The position numbers were made by a program, and so were the translations under genes. Of a stretch of 64,000 nt of DNA, positions 44,529 to 54,059 are shown piece by piece. The DNA lies in the NCBI GenBank assembly GCA_029959285.1, contig JASCOE010000001.1:248001-312000 (forward strand), in the 5' to 3' direction. The notes beneath the pieces were generated by a model. That model was not told where the DNA came from and did no database searches. It saw nothing but the letters and a program-made list of their open reading frames with translations. How positions within the stretch are numbered: the first letter of the stretch is position 1; every line of letters starts with the position of its first letter. The stretch comes from Flavobacteriaceae bacterium PS02337. Lineage in GTDB: Bacteria; Bacteroidota; Bacteroidia; Flavobacteriales; Flavobacteriaceae.

Positions 44529-47015
44529 TTATTCTGTTGTAATTACAATTGTAGCTTGTTTTAAGCCATTCGCTTTAGCAGTTAATTCCAATCTTCCAGA
44601 TTTATCTCCAGATTGTACAATTACTAAACATTTTCCAGCCAAAGCCGTATGTTTATTTCCTTTGTACGATTCGTGGCTAACTGGATCTCCGCTGCAAACG
44701 CCTACGATTTTTCCGTTTCCTTTTAAAGAGAAATTAATTTCGTTATTCGCGTTTGGAGCTATCGTTCCATTAGCATCTAAAATATCAACGGTGATAAATG
44801 ACAAATCGTTTTTGTCTGCTTTGATAGTGCTTCTGTCCGCAGTCAGTTTTAATTGAGATGGATTTCCAGCAGTTTTAATTTCTTTTTCTAAAACTACTTT
44901 TCCGTTTTTACGAGAAACTGCTTTTAAAGTTCCAGCTTCAAAAGGAATTCTCCACATGACGTGTAAATCATCTCCTTTTTTGCTTCTTTTTCCAACTGAT
45001 TTTCCGTTAAGGAAAAGTTCCACTTCATCCGCTTTATTATAATAGGCCCAAACATCGACAGTTTGTCCTGCTTTCCAATTCCAATGCGGAAAAATATGTA
45101 GCACCGTTTTATCTGTCCATTCACTTTGGTACATATAATACACGTCTTTCGGGAAACCGGCTAAATCTACAATTCCAAAATACGAACTTACCGATGGCCA
45201 TTCGTAAGGAGTTGGTTCTCCGATATAATCAAAACCTGTCCAAATGTACATTCCAGAAAGGAAATCGTGTTTTTTAATGACTTTCCAAGTCGCTTCGTGA
45301 GTGGAACCCCAAGGCGTTTGCACTTGATCGTAAGCTGAAACGGTATTTCCAGAATTACCTTGATCAAATTTAATATCCCATCTTACTGGCCATTTTTTAA
45401 TGGTGTCTGAAATGGCATCGTAATATCCTCTTGTTTGTAAACCTGAAGTCGTTTCGGTTGCAATAAATGGCGTATTCGGAAAGTTTTTTTGATGATATTC
45501 ATACGTTTGATGCGCATAATTATATCCTATTAAATCTAAAATACCAGATTTTGCAATGGCATTAAACTGAACATTCTTTTTTTCAAATTGTAAAGTCACA
45601 GCATCAATATTCATATTTACGGGCGGATTCATGGCTGCAGTCAACGGACGCGTTTTATCATACTGACGTGTAATCGCCGCTAATTCTTTTGCAACCTCAA
45701 CACCATTTTCGCTCCATTGTTCCGGAATTTCGTTTCCTATGCTCCAAACAAAAATACTGGCGTGATTACGGTCGCGGAGCAATTGATCAACTAAATCTTT
45801 TTTGTGCCATTTGTCCCAATCATTTGCATAATCGTATTTGGTTTTGTTTTGTTTCCACATGTCGAAAGCTTCATCCATGACAATGAAACCCATTTTGTCG
45901 CAAAGATCCAAAAGTTCAGGAACAGGCGGATTATGAGAAGTTCGGATTCCGTTTACGCCCATTTCTTTCAAAATCTCTAACTGACGTTCGATGGCGCGCG
46001 TGTTGATTGCAGAACCTAATGGACCCAAATCGTGATGCATACAAACTCCTTTTATTTTGACTTGTTTTCCATTCAAAATAAAACCTTTGTTCAAATTAAA
46101 TTTAAAATCTCTGATTCCGAAAGTGGTTTTGTATTGATCAATTATTTTATCGTCAAGCGAAATTTCTGTAACTGCCGTGTACAATTCTGGTTTTTCAACC
46201 GACCATAAAACTGGATTTTCAACTTCTGTCGATTGCTTTATAGTTTGATTGGCATTCGCACCAATTGTTATATTCTGAGTAATCGATGTTACTTCAGTGT
46301 CTTCTTTAAAAATAGTTGTTGTGACAATTGCTGTTTTTGAAGCTTTATCCTGATTCTGAATTGTAGTTTCAAATTGAACAGAAGCTTTTTCAGCAGAAAC
46401 TTTTGGAGTTGTAATATAAGTTCCCCATTGTGCAACGTGCAATTTATCTGTAGTTTCAATCCAGACATTTCTAAAAATTCCTGAACCCGAATACCAGCGT
46501 GAATTTGGTTGTTTTGAATTGTCAACCTTAACAATTATTTCGTTGTTTTTGTCTCCGTAATTTAAATATGGCGACATATTGTATTGAAAACCAATATATC
46601 CGTTTGGACGTTTTCCTAAATAATGCCCGTTTATCCAGACTTCGCTGTTTCTGTAAACGCCATCAAAAGTTATTGAAGTTACTTTTGCGCTATCTGCTGC
46701 AGCGACTTTAAATGTTTTTTTGTACCAGCCTAAACCTCCGTTAAGAGAACCTCCGCCATAACCGGCCGGACTTTTTTCATCAAATTTTCCTTCGATGCTC
46801 CAATCGTGAGGAACATCTAGAGTTCTCCATTTTGTTGCAGTTCCGATAGTATCTTTATCAACAATACTGTCATTAAGATGAAAACTCCAATCTGCATTAA
46901 AAGAAACTTTTCGGTTTATAAATGCATCTTCTTTTTTTGCACAAGAATTCAAAAATAGAACTCCCGCTGCGACAGCCCATAAACTTATACTTTTTATGTT
47001 TTTTTTAATTTGCAT
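44529..47015 (-). CDS. GH2 beta-galactosidase
   Basis: An 828-residue lipoprotein (lipobox FLNSC, then AKKEDA). GH2 domain order: sugar-binding jelly roll (about 30-190), immunoglobulin-like domain, TIM barrel with the acid/base in FVWSIGNEIPEQW near 428 and the nucleophile in FIATETTSG near 520, then C-terminal DUF4982-type and Ig-like domains. In a xyloglucan locus it would remove beta-1,2-galactose, exposing xylose for the GH31 enzyme. Beta-glucuronidase or mannosidase activity cannot be fully excluded. Confidence 0.9.
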   Translation of the reverse strand: MQIKKNIKSISLWAVAAGVLFLNSCAKKEDAFINRKVSFNADWSFHLNDSIVDKDTIGTATKWRTLDVPHDWSIEGKFDEKSPAGYGGGSLNGGLGWYKKTFKVAAADSAKVTSITFDGVYRNSEVWINGHYLGKRPNGYIGFQYNMSPYLNYGDKNNEIIVKVDNSKQPNSRWYSGSGIFRNVWIETTDKLHVAQWGTYITTPKVSAEKASVQFETTIQNQDKASKTAIVTTTIFKEDTEVTSITQNITIGANANQTIKQSTEVENPVLWSVEKPELYTAVTEISLDDKIIDQYKTTFGIRDFKFNLNKGFILNGKQVKIKGVCMHHDLGPLGSAINTRAIERQLEILKEMGVNGIRTSHNPPVPELLDLCDKMGFIVMDEAFDMWKQNKTKYDYANDWDKWHKKDLVDQLLRDRNHASIFVWSIGNEIPEQWSENGVEVAKELAAITRQYDKTRPLTAAMNPPVNMNIDAVTLQFEKKNVQFNAIAKSGILDLIGYNYAHQTYEYHQKNFPNTPFIATETTSGLQTRGYYDAISDTIKKWPVRWDIKFDQGNSGNTVSAYDQVQTPWGSTHEATWKVIKKHDFLSGMYIWTGFDYIGEPTPYEWPSVSSYFGIVDLAGFPKDVYYMYQSEWTDKTVLHIFPHWNWKAGQTVDVWAYYNKADEVELFLNGKSVGKRSKKGDDLHVMWRIPFEAGTLKAVSRKNGKVVLEKEIKTAGNPSQLKLTADRSTIKADKNDLSFITVDILDANGTIAPNANNEINFSLKGNGKIVGVCSGDPVSHESYKGNKHTALAGKCLVIVQSGDKSGRLELTAKANGLKQATIVITTE

Positions 47016-47153
47016 AGGTGTTTTTTTTGTTTTTGGAATTTGAAGATAGAAATAAAAATCGATATCGTTTATTTCTTAATAAAATAATTTAAGTCTCAGT
47101 CTTAAAGAACATTACAAAATGTTTTTAGGACTGAGACTTCAAAACTAACTAAC

Positions 47154-48014
47154 CTAAGGTTTTGGTTTATAATGGAAAACAATTAAACAAACGCCTTCGC
47201 CAGTTCTACTCTGATCACGTACAACTGCTAATCGTAAAGAGGTTGCACTTAACTGAACCAATTTAACGCTGTACCAATTGCTGCAATCGCCGTAATAATC
47301 TCCGCCGTAAAGCATTTGTACACCTCCATTAAAAATCACTTTATTATTTGCAATATCAAATGTGTATGTTCCTTTTTTTGTTGTCTGATTGTTGTTTGCA
47401 ATCGCCGTTTGAGTTACAGATGTATTGTAATTTCCATTTAAATCGAAATACATTTCACCCCAATTTTTATTTGGCATTACCCATGAATTGCTTGCATAAT
47501 CTGGCAACCAGCTCCAGTTGTCGCCAGAAGCAGCAGGATAATCTAGACCAGCCCATCCCACAGGATCAACAAAATCTAATACCCAAGTTTTTCCTGCAAC
47601 ACCATTTGTCAGCATTTGCCATTTTGGATCTCTAAAATAAGTATCATCATTTTGTGCAATATTCACAACAACCGGAACTGCTTCAACAGAACCACCTCTT
47701 GTGTACGCTGTGTAATAAATAGTATATTTTCCTGCGAAAGGCAAAGTAACTTGATCGTTGCTTTTGTTTGAATGTCCTAATTCATTTCCTGCGGCATCCA
47801 CATATTTCCAATATGAAACTACGCTTGGATCATCACTTTTAAGAATCACAACATTTTTGTTTGTTGCATCTTGAGTTACAGAATATTTAAGTGTTTCTGG
47901 CGTCAAAGTTACGGCTGGAAGACTTTCACGATCTTCAACTGCTTCACATGAAAATAATAGCGAGCTTACAGTAAGCACTGCCATTAAAATATATAGTATA
48001 CGTTTCATAATCAT
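47154..48014 (-). CDS. Putative surface glycan-binding lipoprotein of the PUL
   Basis: A 286-residue lipoprotein (lipobox LLFSC, then EAVEDRES, an acidic surface-export-like stretch). An N-terminal PKD/Ig-like domain (about 30-120) is followed by an aromatic-rich C-terminal domain (WSWLPDYASNSWVMPNKNWG) with several exposed-type tryptophans. It has no catalytic motif. The position directly after susD (11 bases) is where SGBP-B-type proteins are encoded, so binding of the polysaccharide at the cell surface is likely. A second ATG two codons in (48008) is equally good as the start. Confidence 0.75.
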   Translation of the reverse strand: MIMKRILYILMAVLTVSSLLFSCEAVEDRESLPAVTLTPETLKYSVTQDATNKNVVILKSDDPSVVSYWKYVDAAGNELGHSNKSNDQVTLPFAGKYTIYYTAYTRGGSVEAVPVVVNIAQNDDTYFRDPKWQMLTNGVAGKTWVLDFVDPVGWAGLDYPAASGDNWSWLPDYASNSWVMPNKNWGEMYFDLNGNYNTSVTQTAIANNNQTTKKGTYTFDIANNKVIFNGGVQMLYGGDYYGDCSNWYSVKLVQLSATSLRLAVVRDQSRTGEGVCLIVFHYKPKP

Positions 48015-48025
48015 TTTGTTTTAAA

Positions 48026-49615
48026 TTAATTCCAACCTGGATTTTGAGTTATAGAACCATTTGAAAGGATAATTTGTGACTGCGGTAACGGAAACCAGCC
48101 TTGTGTTTCTGTTCTGAAAGTCACATTAAATTGAGAATCTGTATTTACATTGTCAATTGCTGTTTTTGCAACTGCAGTTCCTTGTCTGATTAAATCGAAA
48201 TAACGTAATCCTTCTAAAGCCAATTCTAACTGACGCTCTTTCATAATATTTGCCTGAGTTGCAGCAATTCTATGCGTTGTATTTTTGAATGCACGATCAC
48301 GAACTCTATCTAAATAGGTTTGTGCCAACGCTGCATTAGATTGCAAGTTTAACTCTGCTCCCATTAATAAAACATCTGAAAAACGGATAATTGCATAATC
48401 TTGATAGTTATCAATTTGGAAATTTCCTCCGTTTGCTTCTACAACTGCGGTTCCTGCTGCATTTGTAATTGGGCAATATTTTTTCCAAGAATATCCTGTG
48501 TACTGACGTTGTTCTCTCGCTTGTGCATCAAAATTTAAACTTTCGCCTGCATAATCAATAAATGAAGCTGCTTTTCTAGTATCTCCAGCTTCGTATTGAT
48601 TGACTAATTTCGGATTCACAGTTGCTCCTCCCCATCCAGTTGCATATTTTCCGATTGAACCTCCACGCGGCGCAATATTTACCTGAAAACGGTTTCCTTC
48701 ATGAAGATCCCAATTTCCTTTTCCTGAACCATTAAAACGAACCGCCCAAACCATTTCTGTATTATCTTCTCCAACAAAATTTTCAAAAGAAGCAGCTAGC
48801 CAAAGATTTGCGAAATCAGCAACTAAAGCATGTCCGCTGTTGCTTACTGCATCATTGATATAAGTTGTAGCTTGTGTTTTTGTAATTACACCTGCCAAAT
48901 CTGTTTTGTTGTAAACTCCAGTATAAAACAAAAATGTTCTAGCCAAATATGCTTCTGCAGCCCATTTTGTAATACGTCCGTAATTTGCATTTCCAGCTTG
49001 AGAATAGTTTTCTGGACCTAAATTTTCAATAGCAAATTTTAAATCGTTTGCAATTAATGCATACGTAACTTCTGGCGCTTGTCTTGGCAATTCAAATTCG
49101 CTTGTAGTTACAGTATGATCTAACGGAATAATATCTCCGAACATTTTCGCTGCAGTAAAATGAAAGTGCGCTCTTAAAAAACGTGCTTCAGCTTCGTAGC
49201 GTGTTTTCAAAGCAGTTTGAGTTCCCCAATTTACTTTATCTATATTTTCTAATAAGACATTTGCTCTGTAGATTCCTAAATAAGCATTAGACCAAACATC
49301 TTTATTCATGTCTTTATCGGTAACGTATAAAAAACGATCCCATTCGATGTCAGTCTGCGCATCAGAAATTCCGTAACCTCCAAAACAATCATCAGAAGCT
49401 TGTTCACTAATTAATAACGGTCCGCCGTATGCCTCGCGTTGCAAAACATCGTAAACTGCTACAAGACCTTCAAAAGCATCAGAAGGAGTTTTATAAAAAT
49501 TGTCTGTTACTTTATCTGTATATGGTTCGTTTTCTAAAAAATCCTGCGAACACGCACCTAAAACAAGTAAGCTTGAGAGTGCAAATAATTTTATATATTT
49601 TTTCATGGTTTTCAA
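48026..49615 (-). CDS. SusD-like glycan-binding outer-membrane lipoprotein
   Basis: A 529-residue SusD/RagB-family lipoprotein (lipobox VLGAC, then SQDFLENEP). Typical segments: the TPR-like helices with YEAEARFLRAHFHFTAAKMF, the FSDVLLMGAELNLQS segment, and the C-terminal MKERQLELALEGLRYFDLIR and GWFPLPQSQI. It forms the lid of the SusC transporter encoded 3 bases upstream and binds polysaccharide at the surface. The start is ATG 49615 or the ATG three codons later. Confidence 0.95.
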   Translation of the reverse strand: MKTMKKYIKLFALSSLLVLGACSQDFLENEPYTDKVTDNFYKTPSDAFEGLVAVYDVLQREAYGGPLLISEQASDDCFGGYGISDAQTDIEWDRFLYVTDKDMNKDVWSNAYLGIYRANVLLENIDKVNWGTQTALKTRYEAEARFLRAHFHFTAAKMFGDIIPLDHTVTTSEFELPRQAPEVTYALIANDLKFAIENLGPENYSQAGNANYGRITKWAAEAYLARTFLFYTGVYNKTDLAGVITKTQATTYINDAVSNSGHALVADFANLWLAASFENFVGEDNTEMVWAVRFNGSGKGNWDLHEGNRFQVNIAPRGGSIGKYATGWGGATVNPKLVNQYEAGDTRKAASFIDYAGESLNFDAQAREQRQYTGYSWKKYCPITNAAGTAVVEANGGNFQIDNYQDYAIIRFSDVLLMGAELNLQSNAALAQTYLDRVRDRAFKNTTHRIAATQANIMKERQLELALEGLRYFDLIRQGTAVAKTAIDNVNTDSQFNVTFRTETQGWFPLPQSQIILSNGSITQNPGWN

Positions 49616-49618
49616 AAT

Positions 49619-52600
49619 TTAAAAGTTAACATTTAGACCCATCATGTAGGTTCTTGGCTGCGGATAATATCCAACATCAATTCCTTTAGCCCAAGATTGA
49701 TTTACGTTTCCGAAACCAATTTCTGGATCCATTCCTTTGTACTTTGTGAATGTGTAAATGTTATTTCCTGCAACGTATAATCTGAACTTAGAGAAGAATT
49801 TTAACTTGTCTGTTAGCTTTGTCAAATCACATCCGATTGTTGCATTTTTAATTCTGAAGAAATCTGAATCCTGAACATATAAATCTGAGAATTTAGTGTA
49901 ATTCCCGTTTGCATCTGTTCCGTAAGTTACTCTTGGAATTCTGTTTGAAGTTCCTTCAGTTGTCCATCTGTTCAACACTTCTGTTGTATTGTTTGTGTAA
50001 GCACGAGTGTAATCGTGAACTCCAAAAACGTTTTGTCCTCCAGCAGTACCGTAAGTATTTATAGAAATATCAAAAGCTTTATACGATAAATCTAAATTTA
50101 CACCATAAGTAACATCTGGATTCGGATTACCTACTTGTGTTTTATCGTTTGCATCGATTTTTCCGTCACCATTCAAATCTACGAAACGAACGTCTCCAGG
50201 CTGTGCACTTGGCTGAACACCTGCCGTAACTTCAGCCGCATTCTGGAAAATTCCATCTGTTTTTAATCCGTAGAAATAACCCATTGGTTTTCCAACCTCA
50301 ACACGGTTCATCTCGTCTAAACCTTGGAATAAAACATTTGTTTCTCCGTGAATAATTCCTTCGTTATTGGCAATTCTCAACACTTCGTTTTGGTTACGAG
50401 AAAGGTTTGCATTGATTCCAAAATTCCAATCTTTTCCAATACGAGTACGATACGCTAATCCGATTTCAAAACCTTTGTTGCTAACATCTCCACCATTAAT
50501 GTAAGGCGCAGTTGCTCCAGCATAAGTTGGAATTGAAGCAAGAACCAACCAATCTTTAGTTTTCTTATCATAATAATCAAAAGTCAACGTAAAGTTGGTA
50601 AACAAAGTAGCATCAAAACCTAAATCTAACTGCTCAGAAGTTTCCCATTTTAAGTTACGATTTGATAATTGATCTGGACTTGAACCTACTAATAATGTTT
50701 CGTCTCCCGTACCAAAATGATAGGTTTTATCTGTTGAATTTACAGTCGACATATAAGCAAATCTTCTTGCAAATTGATCGTTACCGTTTTGTCCCCAACT
50801 TGCTCTTAATTTGAAACTATTTAAGACTTTATTTTCTTTAAAGAAAGCTTCTTTGTCTAAATTCCATCCCGCAGAAAACGAAGGGAAAATAGCGTATTTA
50901 TTATCTGGACCAAATTCTGATGAACCGTCGCGACGAATTGTTGCAGAGAATAAATATTTATTATTATAGTCATACAATAAACGTCCGAAGTAAGATTGAA
51001 TCGCATAATCTTTACGATTTCCTTTTACAACATTTGAAGTCGGATCTTTTGCGTTATCCAAATAAGCGTGAGCGAAATCATCAAAAATTAAATTTCTTCC
51101 TTGACCTTCCATATAATCTGCTGTATTCTTTTTAGCAGAAGTACCAACTAATACATCAAAATTATGAGCCGATGCAAGGTTGAATTTGTATTGAAGTGTA
51201 TTTTCAAAAATCCATCCTAAAGATTTTGTTGCACTTTGAGTAACGCTAGAAACGGTATTATTATCATTTGAAGAAAGAGAATAAACAGGTCTGAAAGAAC
51301 GATAATTACTATCTGTCATATCAACACCAAAACTTGTTCTGAAAGTAAAGTCTTTTGCAAATTTCAATTCAGCAAAAATATTACCCACATAACGATTTAT
51401 TTTAGTTTGGTTGAAGTTGTTATAGTATAAAGATCCAACCGGATTACTTATATCTTGAGAAATAACAGAATGAGCAAAATCTCCATTTTCATCATACGTT
51501 GCATCAATTGGAGCAGCGTTTAAGAAACTTCTAATTGCGTTGCTGTAAATTCCATCATCGGCAACACCGCTAGATTTTACATTTGAGAAAGTAAAGTTTT
51601 CTCCAATTTTCAAATGTCCTTTAATAACATCTGAAGTTGAGTTTACTGTAAAAGTTACACGATCGTATTGCGATTGATTATTAGATCCGCCAATCATACC
51701 TTCTTGTCCATAGTAAGACAAACCCGTTGCAATAGTAGATTTATCGTCTCCGCCCGTAATCAAAAGAGAGTGATTTTGTTTCATTGCTCCTTCGTTAAAC
51801 AAATCATCTTGCCAATCGTGGTTTGGAAATGCAGCAATTTGAGCTTTTGTATACAATGGAGAATATCCAGAATTTACACGTGCTTCGTTCATAATTGTTG
51901 TATATTCCTGTGTATTCATCAAATCCAGTTTTTTAGCAATTTGCTGAAAACCTGTGTAAGAACTCAAAGACACATTCATTTTTCCGTCTTTTCCTTTTTT
52001 AGTTGTAACCAAGATAACTCCATTTGCAGCTCTTGCTCCGTAAATAGAAGCCGCAGAAGCATCTTTAAGAACGTCAACCCTTTCAATAACAGACGGATCC
52101 AAATATCCGATTCCGTTATCTACCACAACACCATCTACAACATAAAGCGGATCACTGTTTCCAGCTGTACCTGCACCACGAATATTTACCACCATATTCG
52201 CACCTGGCTGACCAGAAGAAGAAGTTACAGAAACTCCTGAAGCCTGACCTTGTAAAGCATTTACAACATCTAAACTCGCTACTTGCTGAATATCTTTTCC
52301 TGATATCAACGAAGTTGCCGCAGTATTTACTTTCTTCTTTTGAGTACCGTAACCAATCACTACAATTTCTTTAAGTTCGGCGGTTTCTGGACTCAAAACT
52401 ATGTTTACTGTTTTTTGAGTTCCAACCGTAATATTCTGTGTTTTAAATCCCACGAAAGTGATAACTAAAACATCGCCTGTTTTGGCTTCCACTTTATATT
52501 TTCCATCAAAATCGGTAACAGTACTCGATTTTGTTCCCTGTACTTGTACAGTTGCTCCCGGAACTCCAAATCCGTCTTCGGCAGAAGTGATTGTTCCACT

Positions 52601-52708
52601 TACAGGTTTAGATTCTTGTGCAAATCCAAACTGCATCATAAATACGCTAAGCAGCACCGCCATAAAATATGGAAGCTTTTTTGTTTTAATACAATTTTTG
52701 CTTTTCAT
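49619..52708 (-). CDS. SusC-like TonB-dependent oligosaccharide transporter
   Basis: A 1029-residue SusC/RagA-family receptor: signal peptide (to about residue 30), carboxypeptidase-regulatory-like domain (about 35-110, VSGTITSAEDGFGVPGATVQ), plug (about 120-230) with VIGYGTQKKK before it and YVVDGVVVDNGIGYLDPSVI within, and a C-terminal barrel ending in TYMMGLNVNF. It imports oligosaccharides with SusD. It is the first gene of the minus-strand PUL and divergent from the two Nudix regulators. Confidence 0.96.
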   Translation of the reverse strand: MKSKNCIKTKKLPYFMAVLLSVFMMQFGFAQESKPVSGTITSAEDGFGVPGATVQVQGTKSSTVTDFDGKYKVEAKTGDVLVITFVGFKTQNITVGTQKTVNIVLSPETAELKEIVVIGYGTQKKKVNTAATSLISGKDIQQVASLDVVNALQGQASGVSVTSSSGQPGANMVVNIRGAGTAGNSDPLYVVDGVVVDNGIGYLDPSVIERVDVLKDASAASIYGARAANGVILVTTKKGKDGKMNVSLSSYTGFQQIAKKLDLMNTQEYTTIMNEARVNSGYSPLYTKAQIAAFPNHDWQDDLFNEGAMKQNHSLLITGGDDKSTIATGLSYYGQEGMIGGSNNQSQYDRVTFTVNSTSDVIKGHLKIGENFTFSNVKSSGVADDGIYSNAIRSFLNAAPIDATYDENGDFAHSVISQDISNPVGSLYYNNFNQTKINRYVGNIFAELKFAKDFTFRTSFGVDMTDSNYRSFRPVYSLSSNDNNTVSSVTQSATKSLGWIFENTLQYKFNLASAHNFDVLVGTSAKKNTADYMEGQGRNLIFDDFAHAYLDNAKDPTSNVVKGNRKDYAIQSYFGRLLYDYNNKYLFSATIRRDGSSEFGPDNKYAIFPSFSAGWNLDKEAFFKENKVLNSFKLRASWGQNGNDQFARRFAYMSTVNSTDKTYHFGTGDETLLVGSSPDQLSNRNLKWETSEQLDLGFDATLFTNFTLTFDYYDKKTKDWLVLASIPTYAGATAPYINGGDVSNKGFEIGLAYRTRIGKDWNFGINANLSRNQNEVLRIANNEGIIHGETNVLFQGLDEMNRVEVGKPMGYFYGLKTDGIFQNAAEVTAGVQPSAQPGDVRFVDLNGDGKIDANDKTQVGNPNPDVTYGVNLDLSYKAFDISINTYGTAGGQNVFGVHDYTRAYTNNTTEVLNRWTTEGTSNRIPRVTYGTDANGNYTKFSDLYVQDSDFFRIKNATIGCDLTKLTDKLKFFSKFRLYVAGNNIYTFTKYKGMDPEIGFGNVNQSWAKGIDVGYYPQPRTYMMGLNVNF

Positions 52709-53283
52709 AATAAGAATTGATTAAGTTTAAGTTATAGTTAGTAATTTCTACCCTAAGAGAAATCTGGAAAACTTCCCAAGCAGGTCATGCCAAAAATGAG
52801 GGCCTGAATCTCATTTCCAACATTTAGTACTTGCAGACTATTAGCAGCTATTTTTAGCATCAAACCGATTAAAAATCAATTTCTAAAAAAACAATTGTGG
52901 TAAGTTTAAGTTAAGTTGTAGCTTTGCCTTTTTTACTTATAGTCAATTTGAATTTATCTTATGGTGAATTTGACTACAAGTGTAAAACAAATTTTCTATA
53001 TTAACAAAATATTAGGGTTAATTTTTTTCTATTCTAATAAATCCTATTTCATTTTTGTGAATGCTGTAAAATTTGAATTAGATTTGAAATAAAAAGTAGA
53101 GAAAAATCAGCGTTTTATGAAATTGACAATCAACCGTTTAAGAATCCTTTTTAAAAAAGAGAATTTTTAAACGTTTTTTAAACGACTGATTATCAAAATC
53201 TTGTTTTGTTAAAAAAAATATAAGGCTTTTAAGAAGGCTCCTAATCATTTTATTTATTTAATTTGTCAAAATTTATCTCGAGT
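52709..53283. promoter_or_regulatory. Divergent control region between susC and the Nudix regulators
   Basis: About 575 bases without a gene. Seen: TAAGTTTAAGTTA twice (near 52728 and 52901); a plus-strand promoter-like TTG-N21-TAGCTTTG ending near 52926; an inverted pair TAGTCAA (52941-52947) and TTGACTA (52971-52977); and 17-base arms at 53125-53141 and 53178-53194 with three mismatches, enclosing further TTAAACG units. No strict -7 box was found for susC on the minus strand. Confidence 0.5.
53125..53194. promoter_or_regulatory. Inverted repeat upstream of the first Nudix regulator
   Basis: GACAATCAACCGTTTAA and TTAAACGACTGATTATC pair at 14 of 17 positions, 90-160 bases before the ATG at 53284. 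Within it CGTTTAA occurs once and TTAAACG twice. It may be an operator of the adjacent regulators or an mRNA hairpin. Confidence 0.4.
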
Positions 53284-54000
53284 ATGATTGAAAATGTAGA
53301 TGACAAACCCGTACCAAAAAACGAGCACAGCGCCATGAATGCGATCACGATTGATTGCGTCATTTTTGGTTTTGATCAGGGCAGTCTTGAGGTACTTTTA
53401 GTGCAGCACGGAGAAGGTATCAGCAAAGGAAAATGGGGTCTTCCGGGAGGATGGATTTACAAGAAAGAAAGTACAGATGCTGCTGCACATCGCTTGTTGA
53501 ATGAACTTACTGGTCTTGACAATATTTATCTGGAACAGCTAAAAGCATTTGGAGATCCTGATCGTTTTCCGCTTCGACGCGTTATTACAATTGGATATTA
53601 TGCTTTAGTAAAAAGAGAAGATTATAATATTAAAGCTGGTTTTACGGCTTCTGATGCAAAGTGGTATAAAATCAACGAAATTCCGAATTTGATTTATGAT
53701 CATAACGAAATTTTAGATTACAGTATAAAACATCTTAGAAGCAAAGTTCGTCAGACACCAATTGGTTTTAACTTATTGCCAGAAAAATTCACTTTATTAC
53801 AATTGATGCAGTTGTACGAAGAAATTTTAGGAATCGAAATGGACAAACCGAATTTTAGAAGAAAAATTCTTCACATGAAATTGTTGGTTGCTTTAGACGA
53901 AAAACAGCAAGATGTTTCGCATAGAGCCGCTCAATTGTACAAATTTGATCCAGAAATTTACACGAAATTAACCGAAAAAGGATTCAATTTTGAATTTTGA
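53284..54000 (+). CDS. Nudix-winged-helix regulator 1 of the PUL
   Basis: A 238-residue NrtR-superfamily regulator: Nudix domain (about 18-150) and C-terminal winged helix (SHRAAQLYKFDPEIY). The Nudix box is degenerate: the usual REUxEE reads RLLNEL (residues 70-75), so two of three glutamates are lost and catalysis is unlikely. The Bacteroides arabinose regulator AraR (BT0354) is a known sugar-responsive member of this superfamily. Divergent from susC, it probably controls the PUL in answer to a released sugar. ATG 53284 was chosen over an upstream in-frame TTG at 53263. Confidence 0.85.
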   Translation: MIENVDDKPVPKNEHSAMNAITIDCVIFGFDQGSLEVLLVQHGEGISKGKWGLPGGWIYKKESTDAAAHRLLNELTGLDNIYLEQLKAFGDPDRFPLRRVITIGYYALVKREDYNIKAGFTASDAKWYKINEIPNLIYDHNEILDYSIKHLRSKVRQTPIGFNLLPEKFTLLQLMQLYEEILGIEMDKPNFRRKILHMKLLVALDEKQQDVSHRAAQLYKFDPEIYTKLTEKGFNFEF

Positions 54001-54059
54001 TTTTTCATTTAAAATGAATTTAAAACACTATTTTTTGCACTTCGAAACAACACCATAAA

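Noticed and set aside
51668-52240. 190-codon open frame opposite susC
   Set aside because: Antisense shadow of a conserved SusC plug and barrel region; cysteine- and arginine-rich nonsense composition.
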